DNA from: Gliomastix tumulicola
Lineage: Eukaryota; Ascomycota; Sordariomycetes; Hypocreales; Bionectriaceae
Assembly (NCBI GenBank): GCA_001599755.1
Contig: BCHX01000001.1
Span: 4,464,001-4,528,000, forward strand
Direction of reading: 5' to 3'
DNA length: 64,000 nucleotides
The notes below the pieces were generated by a model that did not search any database, had not been told where the DNA came from, and worked only from the letters and a program-made list of their open reading frames with translations. The translations under genes and the position numbers were made by a program. Of the stretch, positions 1 through 11,825 are shown one piece after another (the first letter of the stretch is position 1; every line of letters begins with the position of its first letter).

Positions 1-1
1 A

Positions 2-3000
2 AATGTCCCAGACACGGCCGATATGGATGGCTTAGCAAAGGTCAGACTCGAGAAGCTCGCCAAGCGGTACCAGGAGAGATATCTGAGAACGGGGGCTCTG
101 GATGACCTCACCAGTACGGTGATTGCAGTTCAGCAGATACTGGATCTAGTAGCTCTTGAGTATCCAAAACAACGGATCCCATGGCTGAAGGCGGCAGCGG
201 CGAAATACTGCGAGAGATACCTAACTCTCGGCACTGTGGAGAATTTCGAGGTCGGCATTCGGCTCTTTCAGCAGGCCATGGAGCTGATAGCCCTCACTGA
301 TCCGGTCATGGAAGGGACCTGGATTCGGGATGCAACTGCATTCAGTGGCAAATATCTTTGCGCTAGAGCAATACTTGACATTGACGGCCTCATTCGGCGG
401 TTGGGCCTTACTCTCGAGATCGCAGCGGGCGAGTCGCTGGACCACAGGGTCGTTCGGCTTCAAGATCTAGCGACTGCATACAATTGCAGATACATGAGGA
501 GGGGCTCGATATCGGATCTCAGGTCGGCAGTTGAGAGGCTCGACCAGATTATTGATCTTTCACCGCCGGAGACCAGTCTCTCAGTCCAAGCGGCCTGGCG
601 ACAACAGGTGGCAGTTGGTCACTATGAAATCTTTCGGAGGACAAGGGCGCTTGATTCTCTTTCCGAGTGCATCCGTTCTTATCAAGAAGCCCTCGACCTG
701 GTCCCAGAAACGTGCCCACACAAGCAAGGGATCGTCACGGGTCTCACAGCGGCGTTCCAGGCGAGACATAGGATCACTGTAGAAGCCTCAGATCTTGATA
801 GACTCACGCAGCTGTCTCAGAAGGCTTATGATCTGGCACCGAAGTCCTACCTCGGGCAGCTCGAACACGTGGCCAAGACTTACAAGCGTGCATACGAGAC
901 TTCTGGAGAGATGTCAGATCTGGATGCACTCATTCGAAATATGGAACGGGCGCTTGTCCTGACGCCTGCGGACGATCCTAAGCGGACCGATAAGCTCGAG
1001 GCCCTGGGGACTGAGTATAGCGTCAAGTACCACAAGACCGGGGAGGTAGACGACGTGAACCGAGCCATCCAGCTGTTCCAGGAGTCCTACAACCTCACTC
1101 CGACCCATCATACACTGGCGCGCACGAGTCGACTTCATCGCCTTGCTCTAGCGCACATAGATCGACATGAAAGAACCGGTTCAATAGCAGACCTCGACGC
1201 GGCCATCCAGAATTTACGAATCGTGATCCGGGACACGGAGAATCATCATCCCGACCGGCCGCGTCGGCTGCAGAGTCTTGGGGTTGGGTACGGCGAGAGA
1301 TATCAGTCTTCTGGAGGCCTGGCGGATATTGACAACGCGATCAAGCAATTTGAAGATGCTCTTGCTCTCACAGCGAATAATGATTCTCTGAAGGCGTCTC
1401 TGTCATCAGCGCTGGGCACCGCATACTTAGACAAACACAAGCGAACGCGGGTCACAGAGGACCTTGATGCAGGGATCAGAATGTGCCAAGAGGCGATCAA
1501 ATTTCCCCTCGAAGCTACAGATCGAGCGGACTGCCTGCATCTCCTCGCAATGGGATACTCTACGAGTGCGCGCAGCGTGGGGGCGGAGTCGGACCTAGAT
1601 GAGGCGATTCAGTTGATACAAGAGGCCCTCGAGCTCACGGGCGACTCTGACCCAAGAAGGAGTCGACAGTTTCACACCCTCTCGGTCTGCTATCAAAACA
1701 AATTCAGCAAGACAAAGGACCAGGGGGACCTCGAGATGGCGATACAACAAGTGCAGCAGGCGCTTTCCCGAGCACCGGACGATGTGCCAGAGAAACCCTC
1801 CTATCTCAGGGATCTTGGAAGCATGTACAGAGACAAGTTCATCCACACTGGAGACAAGAGCTACATAGTCTTGGCTAGTGAGAACTTTCTTGCCGCGGCC
1901 AACCATCCTGCTTCCACGCCACTGGGTCGCTTCTCGGCTGGGAAGGACCTGTTCTACGTCTTCTGCAAAGCCAAGCTCTGGCCCATGGCACACCAAATCG
2001 GCTCGGGGACCGTGGGTGAGATCTCACACCTCGCCCCGCGGTCTATTTCGAACGCAGACAAGCAGCATTTTATGACCCAGGTGGCTGGCCTGACTTCAGA
2101 TGCTACAACTGCGACCTTGTTGGCAGGCGAGGGAGCGAACAAAGCCATTGAGCTCCTCGAGCTCGGACGGGGCATCATTCTTGGCTCTCTAATGGAGATG
2201 CGCACCGATCTGACTGAGCTTCGCAAGCAGCATCCAGAGATGGCAAAGAGACTCGTCACCCTGCAGACCGATCTCAGTGTGCCTGATCGTCTCAGGCCAT
2301 CCCAGTTCATTCATCGGCATAATGCAGCGCAACAGATCGAACGGACTGTTCATGAGATTCGGGCACTGCCGGGTTTTGATCGGTTCCTCCAGTTGCCTCT
2401 GGAAGAAGAGATGAAAGCTGCCGCAGCGTTTGGACCGGTCGTCATGATCAATACTAGCGAGTATGGCTGCGATGCGTTGATTATCGAAGAGACTGGAATG
2501 CGGTCTCTTCCCCTCCCACGTCTCCGAACCGAGGACGTTGAGTTCTACTCCACAGAGAAGCTCAGAGATAATAGGGAGGTTCTAGAGTGGTTATGGGACG
2601 CCATCGCCAAACCTGTTCTGGACTCACTCGGGTTCACGACGCGAGTCCCCGAAGATGGCAAGTGGCCTCGTCTGTGGTGGATTCCTACTGGGCTCGTGGG
2701 AATGTTCCCCATTCACGCTGCAGGCTATCACCTCGACGGCTCGTGGGACAGAACGGTGATGGACAGGGTCATCTCCTCGTACAGTCCATCCATCAGAGCG
2801 TTGATACACAGCCGACAAAGCCGCAGCAGCAGAGCACCCACGCCTCGTCATCATCCATCAAAGGTAGTGCTCGTCGGCATGCCAGAGCTGCCCTTCGCAC
2901 CGCGCGAAATAAAGAAGATCTCACAAGTCTACGACTCAACACCAGACATGAATGCAATCAGCCCCGGCACCAGTAGAGAAGACGTGCGCGACGCCCTGAA

Positions 3001-3568
3001 AGACTGCAAGATATTCCACTTTGCGGGCCACGGGCGGACCGACCCGCTGAATCCGTCCGACAGTGGATTGAAGTTAAGCGACGGGTACCTGACGGTGTCC
3101 GACCTGTTCGAGTCGAGCCTGCAGGACGGAGCACCGTACTTGGCCTACCTCTCTGCGTGTGGCACCGGACGCATCAGGAATAGCAAGCTGGCGGATGAGA
3201 GTCTGCACTTAATAGGTGCGTGCCAGATGGCTGGGTTTCAGAACGTCGTGGGAACATTGTGGGAGGTTGAAGACAGATCGTGTGTTGATGTCGCTGTGCG
3301 GACGTATGAATGGATAGAGAAGTGTGGCATGGGTGACGGCTCAGTCAGCGAGGGGCTGCACCGGGCAGTGAGACATCTGAGAGATCAGTGGGCCGTAGAG
3401 AACGGAATAACGAGAGATGCCACGACGGTTGTCGGCAATGAGGAGGAAGGGAAGCAGGCGGGTGGACAGAGTGCAAGACTGGGTGAGGAGAGGCAGGCCA
3501 GGACCATTGCATCAGTGGAGGAAGCGACACCCCTGCACTGGGTTCCTTATGTTCATTTTGGCATTTAG
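2..3568 (+). CDS. TPR-CHAT protein (caspase-like), 5' truncated by window edge
   Basis: The reading frame is open to the left edge; the first in-window Met is at 23 (1181 aa from there), but the codons before it continue the repeat pattern, so the true start lies upstream. Residues about 1-640 are TPR-like repeats with a recurring RY..TG...DL core. A CHAT domain follows at about 770-1180, introduced by the typical ELGRG...LR linker. The expected catalytic dyad is present: His in FAGHG (H1003, codon 3029-3031) and Cys in LSACGTG (C1046, codon 3158-3160). The C-terminal HW.PYVHFG motif is standard, so the 3' end is complete and no intron is needed. CHAT proteins are caspase/separase-clan proteases; a partner or substrate cannot be read from the sequence. 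In bacteria TPR-CHAT proteins act in defence and death systems; the same role in fungi is inference. Confidence 0.9.
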   Translation, partial: NVPDTADMDGLAKVRLEKLAKRYQERYLRTGALDDLTSTVIAVQQILDLVALEYPKQRIPWLKAAAAKYCERYLTLGTVENFEVGIRLFQQAMELIALTDPVMEGTWIRDATAFSGKYLCARAILDIDGLIRRLGLTLEIAAGESLDHRVVRLQDLATAYNCRYMRRGSISDLRSAVERLDQIIDLSPPETSLSVQAAWRQQVAVGHYEIFRRTRALDSLSECIRSYQEALDLVPETCPHKQGIVTGLTAAFQARHRITVEASDLDRLTQLSQKAYDLAPKSYLGQLEHVAKTYKRAYETSGEMSDLDALIRNMERALVLTPADDPKRTDKLEALGTEYSVKYHKTGEVDDVNRAIQLFQESYNLTPTHHTLARTSRLHRLALAHIDRHERTGSIADLDAAIQNLRIVIRDTENHHPDRPRRLQSLGVGYGERYQSSGGLADIDNAIKQFEDALALTANNDSLKASLSSALGTAYLDKHKRTRVTEDLDAGIRMCQEAIKFPLEATDRADCLHLLAMGYSTSARSVGAESDLDEAIQLIQEALELTGDSDPRRSRQFHTLSVCYQNKFSKTKDQGDLEMAIQQVQQALSRAPDDVPEKPSYLRDLGSMYRDKFIHTGDKSYIVLASENFLAAANHPASTPLGRFSAGKDLFYVFCKAKLWPMAHQIGSGTVGEISHLAPRSISNADKQHFMTQVAGLTSDATTATLLAGEGANKAIELLELGRGIILGSLMEMRTDLTELRKQHPEMAKRLVTLQTDLSVPDRLRPSQFIHRHNAAQQIERTVHEIRALPGFDRFLQLPLEEEMKAAAAFGPVVMINTSEYGCDALIIEETGMRSLPLPRLRTEDVEFYSTEKLRDNREVLEWLWDAIAKPVLDSLGFTTRVPEDGKWPRLWWIPTGLVGMFPIHAAGYHLDGSWDRTVMDRVISSYSPSIRALIHSRQSRSSRAPTPRHHPSKVVLVGMPELPFAPREIKKISQVYDSTPDMNAISPGTSREDVRDALKDCKIFHFAGHGRTDPLNPSDSGLKLSDGYLTVSDLFESSLQDGAPYLAYLSACGTGRIRNSKLADESLHLIGACQMAGFQNVVGTLWEVEDRSCVDVAVRTYEWIEKCGMGDGSVSEGLHRAVRHLRDQWAVENGITRDATTVVGNEEEGKQAGGQSARLGEERQARTIASVEEATPLHWVPYVHFGI

Positions 3569-4890
3569 GATATGGTATGTCGAGGGTCTATTTTTTCACA
3601 AGACCGAAAAGTAGACTACCTGTGTGATAAGAACGGACACAGCGACGGCGGAATCAAGCATTGACTAGTACTAACAATCCACAAATATGCTCTGAAGGTA
3701 TTTGCTGGATAGACTATGCAGCTGACCACCGAGAAAGAGCAGCGTCTGGTATTTCCATCTCGAACTTTCTTTTTTCTTTTGGCTGACAACTGTAGAGGTC
3801 TAAAAAAAAAGAAAAGGGCCAGAAGTTACTCAATGCCGGTAATAGGCCAGTATGCAGGCGAAGGTGTCCAGAACGCATGTCCATTAGAAGCATTCAACGT
3901 GGTCTGACTTTCAGCTTCGTCCAGGCCCGATATCTTTACCGTAATCGTGCGTCCCGGCGGCCGAGAGGGGCAGTGGGACGCGGCAGAAGTCGTATTTGGG
4001 TGAGACGGGAGTCAAGCTGCCAGCTGAGAACACCCCGCATATGCATGCACATGCGGGGGGGATTCCGTTCTGACACGAGGAAATCTGCGGGCCGGCCGTT
4101 GGGGATCAATCAGCCTAACTAGAGCGCAAGTGCTGGGGTTTCAAGAGGACAACGGTACAGGTCTTCTGGTTGTTCATCTTGACTGACCCTGGTAGCTGAC
4201 GGCTAAGGCTGGGAGGATCATTTAGAGCCTGTCAAGCCTTTGAGGTGAGACAGGCGGGGCTGCTATTCTGGGTTGTAAGATTCGGAGAAAACGAACAGCC
4301 ATCATACTTCGTCTGCCACTTCAGAGTAGGGACTTTAAGCCAGACCAGCTCAAAGGGCGAGCATCAGTGAGGAACTCATACGTTGCGTGTACTTCAACCA
4401 ACCTCTCGAGAATGGCGCAACAGTGGACTCACATTCGACAACGTAACGGACCGTGGTGGAGACAGCGAAAGGCCAAAAGAAGGACCACGTCAGGCGATTT
4501 TATTAAGAGCGAAAAAATGGTTCAGCCGGCCACAGCAGCGGCTCCTTACCTAATCCAGACACTGAGAAGAGTCATAGCCGCCACATTTCAATCAAGGCGA
4601 TAGTCAAGTTGGCACAAGCACAGCCAGTCGAGTGGTGACCCTGACGCAGTGAAGTGCAGAGGCCACTCATGTGTGCAGGCGACCCCTGGACGAGGTCCAC
4701 TATCCACCAAATGCAGTAATACCAAGGATACACGATAGCTGAGTCTCAAGTCGAGACTCAACACATCCGAAGGTGTGAGGTGAGTGAGGAGTCGCTTGAG
4801 AGAATTTACCTGTGAAGAGAGAGACATGCCATGGAGTGACTGTGGATGGGAGCCATACGAGGTGGTCAGGATGATTCAGGTTCAAACGAT
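3569..4890. other. Intergenic region without a supported gene
   Basis: Only short, low-complexity or unsupported frames on either strand. A palindromic CCCCGCATATGCATGCACATGCGGGG-like stretch lies near 4033-4059 (arms CCCCGCATATGCATG / CATGCGGGG). The last part is the promoter of the lectin-like gene. Confidence 0.6.
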
Positions 4891-4899
4891 TATAAAAGG
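4891..4899 (+). promoter_or_regulatory. TATA box of the lectin-like gene
   Basis: TATAAAAGG lies 145 nt upstream of the ATG at 5036 and is followed by a pyrimidine- and CA-rich leader, a normal strong fungal core promoter layout. The transcription start is inferred. Confidence 0.65.
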
Positions 4900-5035
4900 T
4901 TGCCCGATGCCCCCTTCCACTTTCAACAAAACTCTCAAGCAACTCAGCTCACAACACTTCAGCATCCCTCGCCCTGAAAACTTCAAGCATACTCCCACAC
5001 ACACACAACGCCAACCTTCCAACTGAACAGACATC

Positions 5036-5724
5036 ATGACGCTCTCCGGGGTTCCCTCTGTCAAGATCTCCGTGAGACTTCCACAGACACCCGCGTTCCA
5101 TTGCAAGCAGAAACCATTACTGACCCCCCCCACACACAGAACTTGTACGCCAAGTCGGATGCCAACTCCAACGCCATCGGCCTCGCCAGCGCCTACATCC
5201 CCGTCAGCGACACCCACCACCTGTTCTACTACAACGCCCACAACAAGCTGGCGAACCTTCACTACGCCGGCTCCGGACCCGTCAACGACACCACCGTCCA
5301 GTTCCGCGACGGGGAGAGCGGCGTCGCCATCGCCGGCGATGTCGAGGGTGCCCGCCCTCTGGCGGCTGTCCCGTTTGGGTGGTCTTCTGACAGCGTCGAC
5401 AGCGTGAGTTCTGCAACTGCTTTTAAATCTCGACTGACCCGGTGCTCTGGCGCTAACCAGTTATCCCCCCCCAAGATCCGCGTCTACTATGTCGAGAACG
5501 GCTACGTGAAGGAGCTCTACCCTGATGGCAACAGCGGCTACTGGAAGCACGGCGAGTTTGACGCCCTCGGTGTCAAGCTCGCCAAGCACACCGGTCTCAC
5601 CGCCACCTGGGACCTCCGACACGGCCTCAGGGTCTACTTCTTCTCGGAGGAGAACCCCGACACCCTGACTCTGGCTTACCAGGCTGGATCCAGCGGCACC
5701 TGGACCACTGTCACCATGGAGTAG
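5036..5724 (+). CDS. Short fucose-specific-lectin-like beta-propeller protein
   Basis: Three exons: 5036-5071, 5140-5403, 5476-5724 (182 aa). Intron 1 is GTGAGA...CACAG; intron 2 is GTGAGT...CCAAG, with a CTAAC branch site 17-20 nt before the chosen acceptor (an alternative CAG at 5460 would keep frame but sits directly on the branch site). Repeats such as HHLFYYNAHNKLANLHY, IRVYYVENGYVKEL and LRVYFFSEENPDTLTLAY have the alternating Y/L/E pattern of blades in the fungal fucose-specific lectin family. Those proteins are about 300 aa with six blades; this one has roughly half, so it would need to oligomerise or is a reduced relative. There is no signal peptide, which fits the cytosolic lectins of fungi. 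A TATA box at 4891 and a good leader argue that it is expressed. Assignment rests on repeat pattern only. Confidence 0.65.
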
Positions 5725-7733
5725 AGCACTGAATGCGTGTGAAGAGGGGCTTGGTCAATGGCGCTTCTGGCTGGATACTTTAAGAAAGACGAAGCCGCTC
5801 CAACAAGTCTAGTCTATACTAGTATGCCGCTGAACAATGATTATTGATTCTTGATACATGAGGCAAACTCTGATACGAGAAGCATGAAGCCGGTAGTTGT
5901 AAAACTCAGATCGTATCGCCAGGCCCCTGACCCACGTCTACCTGGCACCGTAATTAGTGGCTAACGTTCTCTTCGGGAGTTGTACCCTTGCCCGAGCAGT
6001 GGGTGTTGTACAAAGACTTCCGGAGCCATGCCACAGAAAAAGATCTTCGTAGTGAACAAGCTTGATGACGGTGGGGTAGGGTAGCGTTTCACGTAAGGCC
6101 ATCAGTGCTTTGGTACTGCATTCTAGCGTTGGGCGGTGCCTCGGCAGACTGGTAGAACGGTGTGCAGGCGAGCAGCACATTGCGAGCCACTCTACCAGCC
6201 CAGTGGTGGCTCAACTATGGGAGCTGAGCGAAATGGTGGAAGTACGTCTTTGGCGTGACTCTCTTGTCGACATTGGCAAAGTACCTCCTCGTAAGGTAGA
6301 CTCTGGACGCTGCAAGGACACTTCAACTTACGAGCACTCGAGTCAATTGACTTGTGTCGAGACCTGCCAAAATTTCACAATCTAAGAGCCGATCCAAATG
6401 GCACCGACAGCCTCGGCCCAAACCAGGCTGTCTGCTGGCGTTCATCGACTCACAACCCGAGCACGTGCGCGTCTCATCTCATCTCAATAGGGCCAGACTA
6501 ACAAAGGGGCTTGATCTGCAGAATTCTATTTTGCTTGACCGGGTACGGAGTCCTGACTCGGAATGGGTCTAGAACGCGGCGGCTCCCAATAGGAGCTTCT
6601 CCAACAACTGCTAAACGTGGCGCTCACCTCGTATGACTTTGATTGTGCTCAGCCACCCTTCTCCACCTCGTCACGTCTCAGACGCCGTTAGCCATATTAT
6701 CTACGCCCAGAGGTTTCGCCCAGAGGTTTCGCCCCAGGTGTCAATCCACTCTCGGCTATCTTGCCGCTCCTCCCTCGTGATTTTTTGGAGCTATCCATTG
6801 GGCCCCGGCGCTTGACAGAGCTTGATCGGTCTTGACAGCGCCGCTATCACAAAGACAGCTAGTATAAGTACTAGAACCAGCAAACAGCGGACTCTCCCTC
6901 CCTGGGAGTCGGCCCTTAGTGGTCCTTTTGCAAACGCAGGCCGGCGGGATGTCAGATGATGATCATCGGCTTTACTTCAACATTGGGGCCTCGAGTAAAA
7001 ATCTGGCCGAGCTCATTTTCACCACCTGGGCACGCACCATGGGAGAGAGCATGGTGCAACTGTGCCGCATGTTCTCGTCATATTACAGATCCACCTCGCC
7101 ACAGAGAACAAACAAAAGGGAACTCCCAGTGCCATAGAAGAGGAGAGATGTCCAGGTGCCAGGGTACGGTATCCGACTATCGTGCCGATCTCCTAACGAT
7201 CGGATACGAGCGCGTGAAATATTATTCAGAACCCACACCCTCTGATTTGGTAGTAGTGATGGACCCACACTGTTGGATGCCTCCAGAGCGGCCTCCGGTT
7301 TTTGACATAAGAATCAGAAAGAAGCCCTGCCCTAAGCCCAGACAGAAATATCTCGTATCAAGGTCCACCCAAAGTTCCTGACACACTGTCGTATATTCCT
7401 ACTCGTACGGAGGCCAGTGAGAGATCTCGGGGGGGGGGCCCGCTTTCCAAAATGACAGGTTGATGAGTCCGCAGCATCACTCACTGCTGCTAGCTTTTTC
7501 AGCGGCACAGCGTGCGTAGAGTACTTGAGAGGGACTGCCGCCCGCTTCCCGGTGGAGGATTGTGCTCCCACTCTCTCCGACGCCATGTTCGCCTCATCTT
7601 TTTTTGGTGCCTTTCAATCACGTATTTGAGCCCTGGTATCGCTCCCTGCAAGACTAATACAGGAACGAGTCCGACATGTTTCTTCTCGATGCTATCTCGT
7701 CTGCCTTCCACCATCTTCAAGAGCATTGCCACC
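5725..7733. other. Intergenic region without a supported gene
   Basis: About 2 kb holding the 3' end region of the lectin-like gene and the upstream region of the glycosyltransferase. Frames present are short and show no recognisable domain. A small 13-bp direct repeat lies at 6704-6729. Confidence 0.6.
6704..6729. repeat. Two-copy 13-bp direct repeat
   Basis: The unit CGCCCAGAGGTTT occurs twice head to tail and is followed by CGCCCCAGG, a partial third copy. Probably replication slippage; no function seen. Confidence 0.7.
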
Positions 7734-8999
7734 ATGCAGCTGCGAGTCGGTAGACCGCAGATGCATCGGCTGGGCATAGCTCTCTGCTTCGCTTTTCTTT
7801 TCGCCATTATTGCCTTCGCGGTGTTCTCGGAAAATCTCGCCGGATATGCAGGCCTGAGTGAAGAATACCACAGCTTTACAGGGTGCGCAGACGAGATCCG
7901 AGATCCGGACGTGCTAAGCTTAACATCTAACGCTCGTCCAGGTCATTACCTGTCTTCAAGGGCCGGGCACGCAACCATTTACCAGAGGAGCTTGAGGCCC
8001 TGTGGCATGGATCCATCCACAAACTGTCAAGTCCCTCCTTCACCACCGAGGACGGCACGACATTCGAGATTAAACCTGACGTCCACCGACGCAGCACCCT
8101 TGGCAAGAAGATTCTCATCATCGATGTCGATTCGAGATTGGACCTTAGTGAGGGGGCGATGCTGAACCCGCAAGAGCCCAAAAAGGGGACTATGAAGGGA
8201 AGGACAGGTGGAATCCTGAACCACTTTCTGTACGGTGAGATTGATCCCCCGCACCTGGGCCGCTCGGCGCCACGCATCATCACTGACTACTAACGATATT
8301 TCCCATAAAGCCCTCGTACATGGATATGACTATCGACTCATTCGCGCGCCGCAATACGACGATCGACATGGCACATGGGTCAAGGTCCCCGTGATGAGAA
8401 AGGCTCTCGAGGCCCACGATACCGTTATCTTCCTCGACTCCGATGCCATCTTCGAGCATATGGGCCTTCCTTTCGAGTGGCTGATGGGTCTGTGGAACAT
8501 CACCGAGGAGACGCTACTCGCCATCGCGGAAGACCCCAAGTCTGACAGGAACAGCGATCTCCGGGGCAAGGTCATGTGGAACACGGGCTTCATGGTCGGT
8601 CAGCGGACCAGTCTCACAGACGAGTTCTTCGGCAGGTGGGAGGACTGTCCGAAGGGGGAGCGATACGAGGGCTGCCACTCGTGGGCATACGACTGGGCCC
8701 ACGAGCAGGCTGCGCTGGCGAATTTCATCCGGTACGACTATGCCGACAAGGACAACATACGGGTGATCAAGTGCAACGAGGGGAATGGAATGCCGGGGCC
8801 GCATGGGGGCCCGAATTGCAACGGTGTGTTTGTCCGGCATTATTGGTTTGGTAAGGATTCGACGGTGAAGGAGCTTTACGATCTGAACTCTGAAGAGATG
8901 ATCGTCGCTCTGCATCGCCATTTCCACGACCGGCGGGAGGAGTTCTTTTTGGATCTCAGCAGTTTGACATACCCTTTGAATACCTCTGTTGTAATTTGA
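7734..8999 (+). CDS. GT34-type (GMA12/MNN10 family) Golgi glycosyltransferase
   Basis: Three exons: 7734-7882, 7942-8234, 8311-8999 (376 aa). Both introns (59 and 76 nt) have GT/AG ends and CTAAC branch sites. The ATG at 7734 has a textbook context (GCCACCATG) and opens a type II membrane anchor: basic start, then a hydrophobic helix at about residues 11-31. The lumenal domain contains KKILIIDVDSR, then VIFLDSDAIF with the nucleotide-sugar/metal-binding DxD (D190, D192), then MWNTGFMVG, the HEQAAL segment and a C-terminal HYWFGK. This order matches alpha-galactosyl/alpha-1,6-mannosyl transferases of GT34, which extend N- and O-glycans from GDP-mannose or UDP-galactose in the Golgi. Donor and linkage cannot be told from sequence. 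Family call is good; exact enzyme is open. Confidence 0.82.
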
Positions 9000-11825
9000 G
9001 TTGGAAATCGAGGAGATAGCGTTGACTTTACATAAACCACGAGCAAAGAGAAGATGACTAAATATGCATATGTCCTACCGGCCCGTGGTCAAAGTCAGCA
9101 CCAATGGATTTTACTCTTATTTAGATATTAGTTCAAATTAGATTTTTATTAGGTGATGGAGTGATCAAGTGTGGCGTTGTAGGATAGCTTGGAGGTCGAG
9201 AAGGCCTTTGAAAAGTCATCCACTCTCGTCAGTTGTCATCCCTGGTCGTAATGATGATCCGATAGCAAGTTGCCAACCTCGCCGTCGCGTCTTGGCCATC
9301 CAGTAGCCTAGAAACCATGGCTGAAGCCAAACATGTCAGGGAGTTCAGTGCCCATACTGCGACCAAGGCCATGGACACACACAGCTAGTCAAGTATCTTT
9401 ATTTGTCGTCTCTCATACAACTGACGAGCATACCTAACGCAGCTCTATGTGGCTATGTTTCTACCCTTATTGAATGATGGGGAAGGACGGCGTCGTGTCT
9501 TGGCGAAGCGCAAACGTGATGGGCCCCGAAGACATGCAAGATCGGACGCCCCCGCCGACGGCGAACGAAACGCAAGGCGGACCCGGACCTTTCCATGTTC
9601 GACATGTAATGGTATAACACCGGCGAAGATCAAAACTTCTATAAAGCTGTCCCCGAGCCTGGCCCCATCAAGGACCGAGACCCGGGCTAGAAACCACATG
9701 CAAAAGTTTGGTCGGCGCAGAGTTTGGCCAAGCTCGCGACACTGACCTCACGGCCACGGCCATCAACATAAGCTGCTTTTCCTTCACGCAGCGCAGTGAC
9801 GGGAGTCGCAAAGTCGGAAAGAAATGGGGGGGGGGGTCGTCGGCGAAGAGTATTTCGTCGCCGACCTGGTTTGTAGTCCGCTGGTATGGTAGCTGAAGAG
9901 TACGTGACCAATGGGTCCTACGTCCATCCAATCACTGGTCGAAGTCGTCCATCCGGGTCACAGTCTGGCGTTGTAGAACCGTCCAGAATTTAGGGGTCTT
10001 CTAGATAAAACAGATCGCACGAGTCCCTAGGATAACTATCGCCCTCGGGCTTCCCAATGTCCATTGTTATTAATGAATTTAATGAACCGCTTTGCAGATG
10101 GAGAAACTTGGTACTTGGACGTCTGGCTGTGGGTATCGGAAGCCCAGGTATCCCCAGCAAATATCATCGCGTCTGCAGTGGGAAAATGCCACCCGCACAG
10201 CATATTCATACAGCGCGCGCGCGCAGCATACCCGGCGATTTGCCAGAGTCGATGCTTGGAAGGTTAGTAGCTTAATCAGCCGGCAGCAGCTGGGTCTCCC
10301 TTGATCTGCATCCGGAATACCTGCCTCGACCCTGTCTTGCGACACACTGTCGAAGCTCTGCATCTGCAAGTACAGTGGCTACGCATGTTTTCAGTGACGA
10401 AGCCCATAAAATCACGGGCCGGGGAACGATGCCATCCATGTCTCAGAAGCGGACGGCCATCGTGGTGAAAGAAAATGGCGGGACGTGGGACTTACGGTTT
10501 TGGTGAGCAAATGTCTCATTCTTTTGTTACACCCTTTGAGAAACAGTGGACACCAGACATGGTCGGGGCGAAACTTTCATCGTGTTGCTTCTCGGCAATC
10601 CTAAATTTAGAGCAGAAACAAAGTATAGTATTGTTTAGGTCTGAAAATATAGTACGACATTTTTTGCGGAATTTTTAGAGCTGTGCAAGGAGCTGGTTTC
10701 CTTTCTTGAAGTTTACTTCTCCATGCGGGCAACTTCGCGGGGTCTGGTTGCTTTTGCACAGAGATACGCACAGGGCCAAGTGCCCAGATGGTTTGTCGCC
10801 CGCCGTCACGAGCCGCACCAGGAAAAGTAAGGTGCCTCGCGGCGTATTCTGGAACAAAGGATGCAGAACGTATCTTTGTCCGCTACAGTAGTAGCGCGCG
10901 AGAAATGTTTAGGCCATCGCGCACAGGAATGGGAGGTCGTCGTGGCAAGTGTGATGACCACGTCGCCCTAGTTTATTTCCAGCGATACGTACAGGAGCAG
11001 GCACGATCGATCAGCTCAACCACTGACCACCACATCAATACAGAGATCAAGCTGGGGGTCGTTGTCTAGCTTGCAATGCTTCGTGAGATCTTCCTCGTCT
11101 CTTTCCCAGCAGGCAGCCAAACAAGCATTCATGCAGCTGATGCAGTGGCTGTATTATATGAGCTGCGTGGCTTCTCATCATTTTCATAGCTGAATGAAGG
11201 TCACCGACGGATATTATGGCCACCCGTGAGCAGGAGATACTTGGGCAGACCAAAACGGGAACGAGATCTGCGACCAGGGTGTTACAATCGTTTGATAAGA
11301 TAAGACAACGATACATCTAAAGCTGCCTGTGTGCCTCCGCAAGTGGCTCCTTGCTGACCACTCGTCGGCCACTGTGCTGCTTCGCGGGGTACCTGAAATC
11401 GTCGCATATCGGCATCTGCTTCGGTGATCCGGGCGGCGGACTACGGAGAAAGGGATGGCCACAAGACAAGAGAGGAGACAAAAATATATGCTCAGGTCAG
11501 GGGCATGTCCGTCACAATGGGAGAGCAGATCGAACCTCATTTTTTTAGGCAGTCACAAGCTGGGACGATTTACCACACCACGAATCACCAATCAATTGAA
11601 GACGACTCCTCCTAGCTGCACCCCCAGTATCTCCTCCCCAGAAATCCGTCTACCACTGTTGAAGTGTCCAAGAGGGGCACAAGCGTGCGGCCCTGCGTGA
11701 AAGTCGGCCGCGTTGAAACTGATCTGGCCCTCCCAATCCCCAGTATCCCCCTCTCCGACTCCCACAATGCGAGCTTTGTCGGCGGCGGCGATCACTGCCG
11801 AACGGCGGCCCCAGACCACGTTCTA
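9000..11825. other. Gene-poor intergenic region
   Basis: 2.8 kb without a frame I can defend. Frames up to about 100 codons overlap on several frames and strands, lack motifs and are compositionally biased. A short (CG)n run sits near 10208-10218. No tRNA-like B box seen. Confidence 0.55.

Noticed and set aside
5460..5475. Alternative acceptor CAG at 5460 in lectin intron 2
   Set aside because: It is 4 nt from the CTAAC branch site, too close; the AAG at 5475 is properly spaced. Both keep frame, so cDNA would be needed to be certain.
9000..11825. Several 60-100 codon frames in the gene-poor stretch
   Set aside because: Overlapping frames on both strands without motifs, intron signals or coding-like composition.
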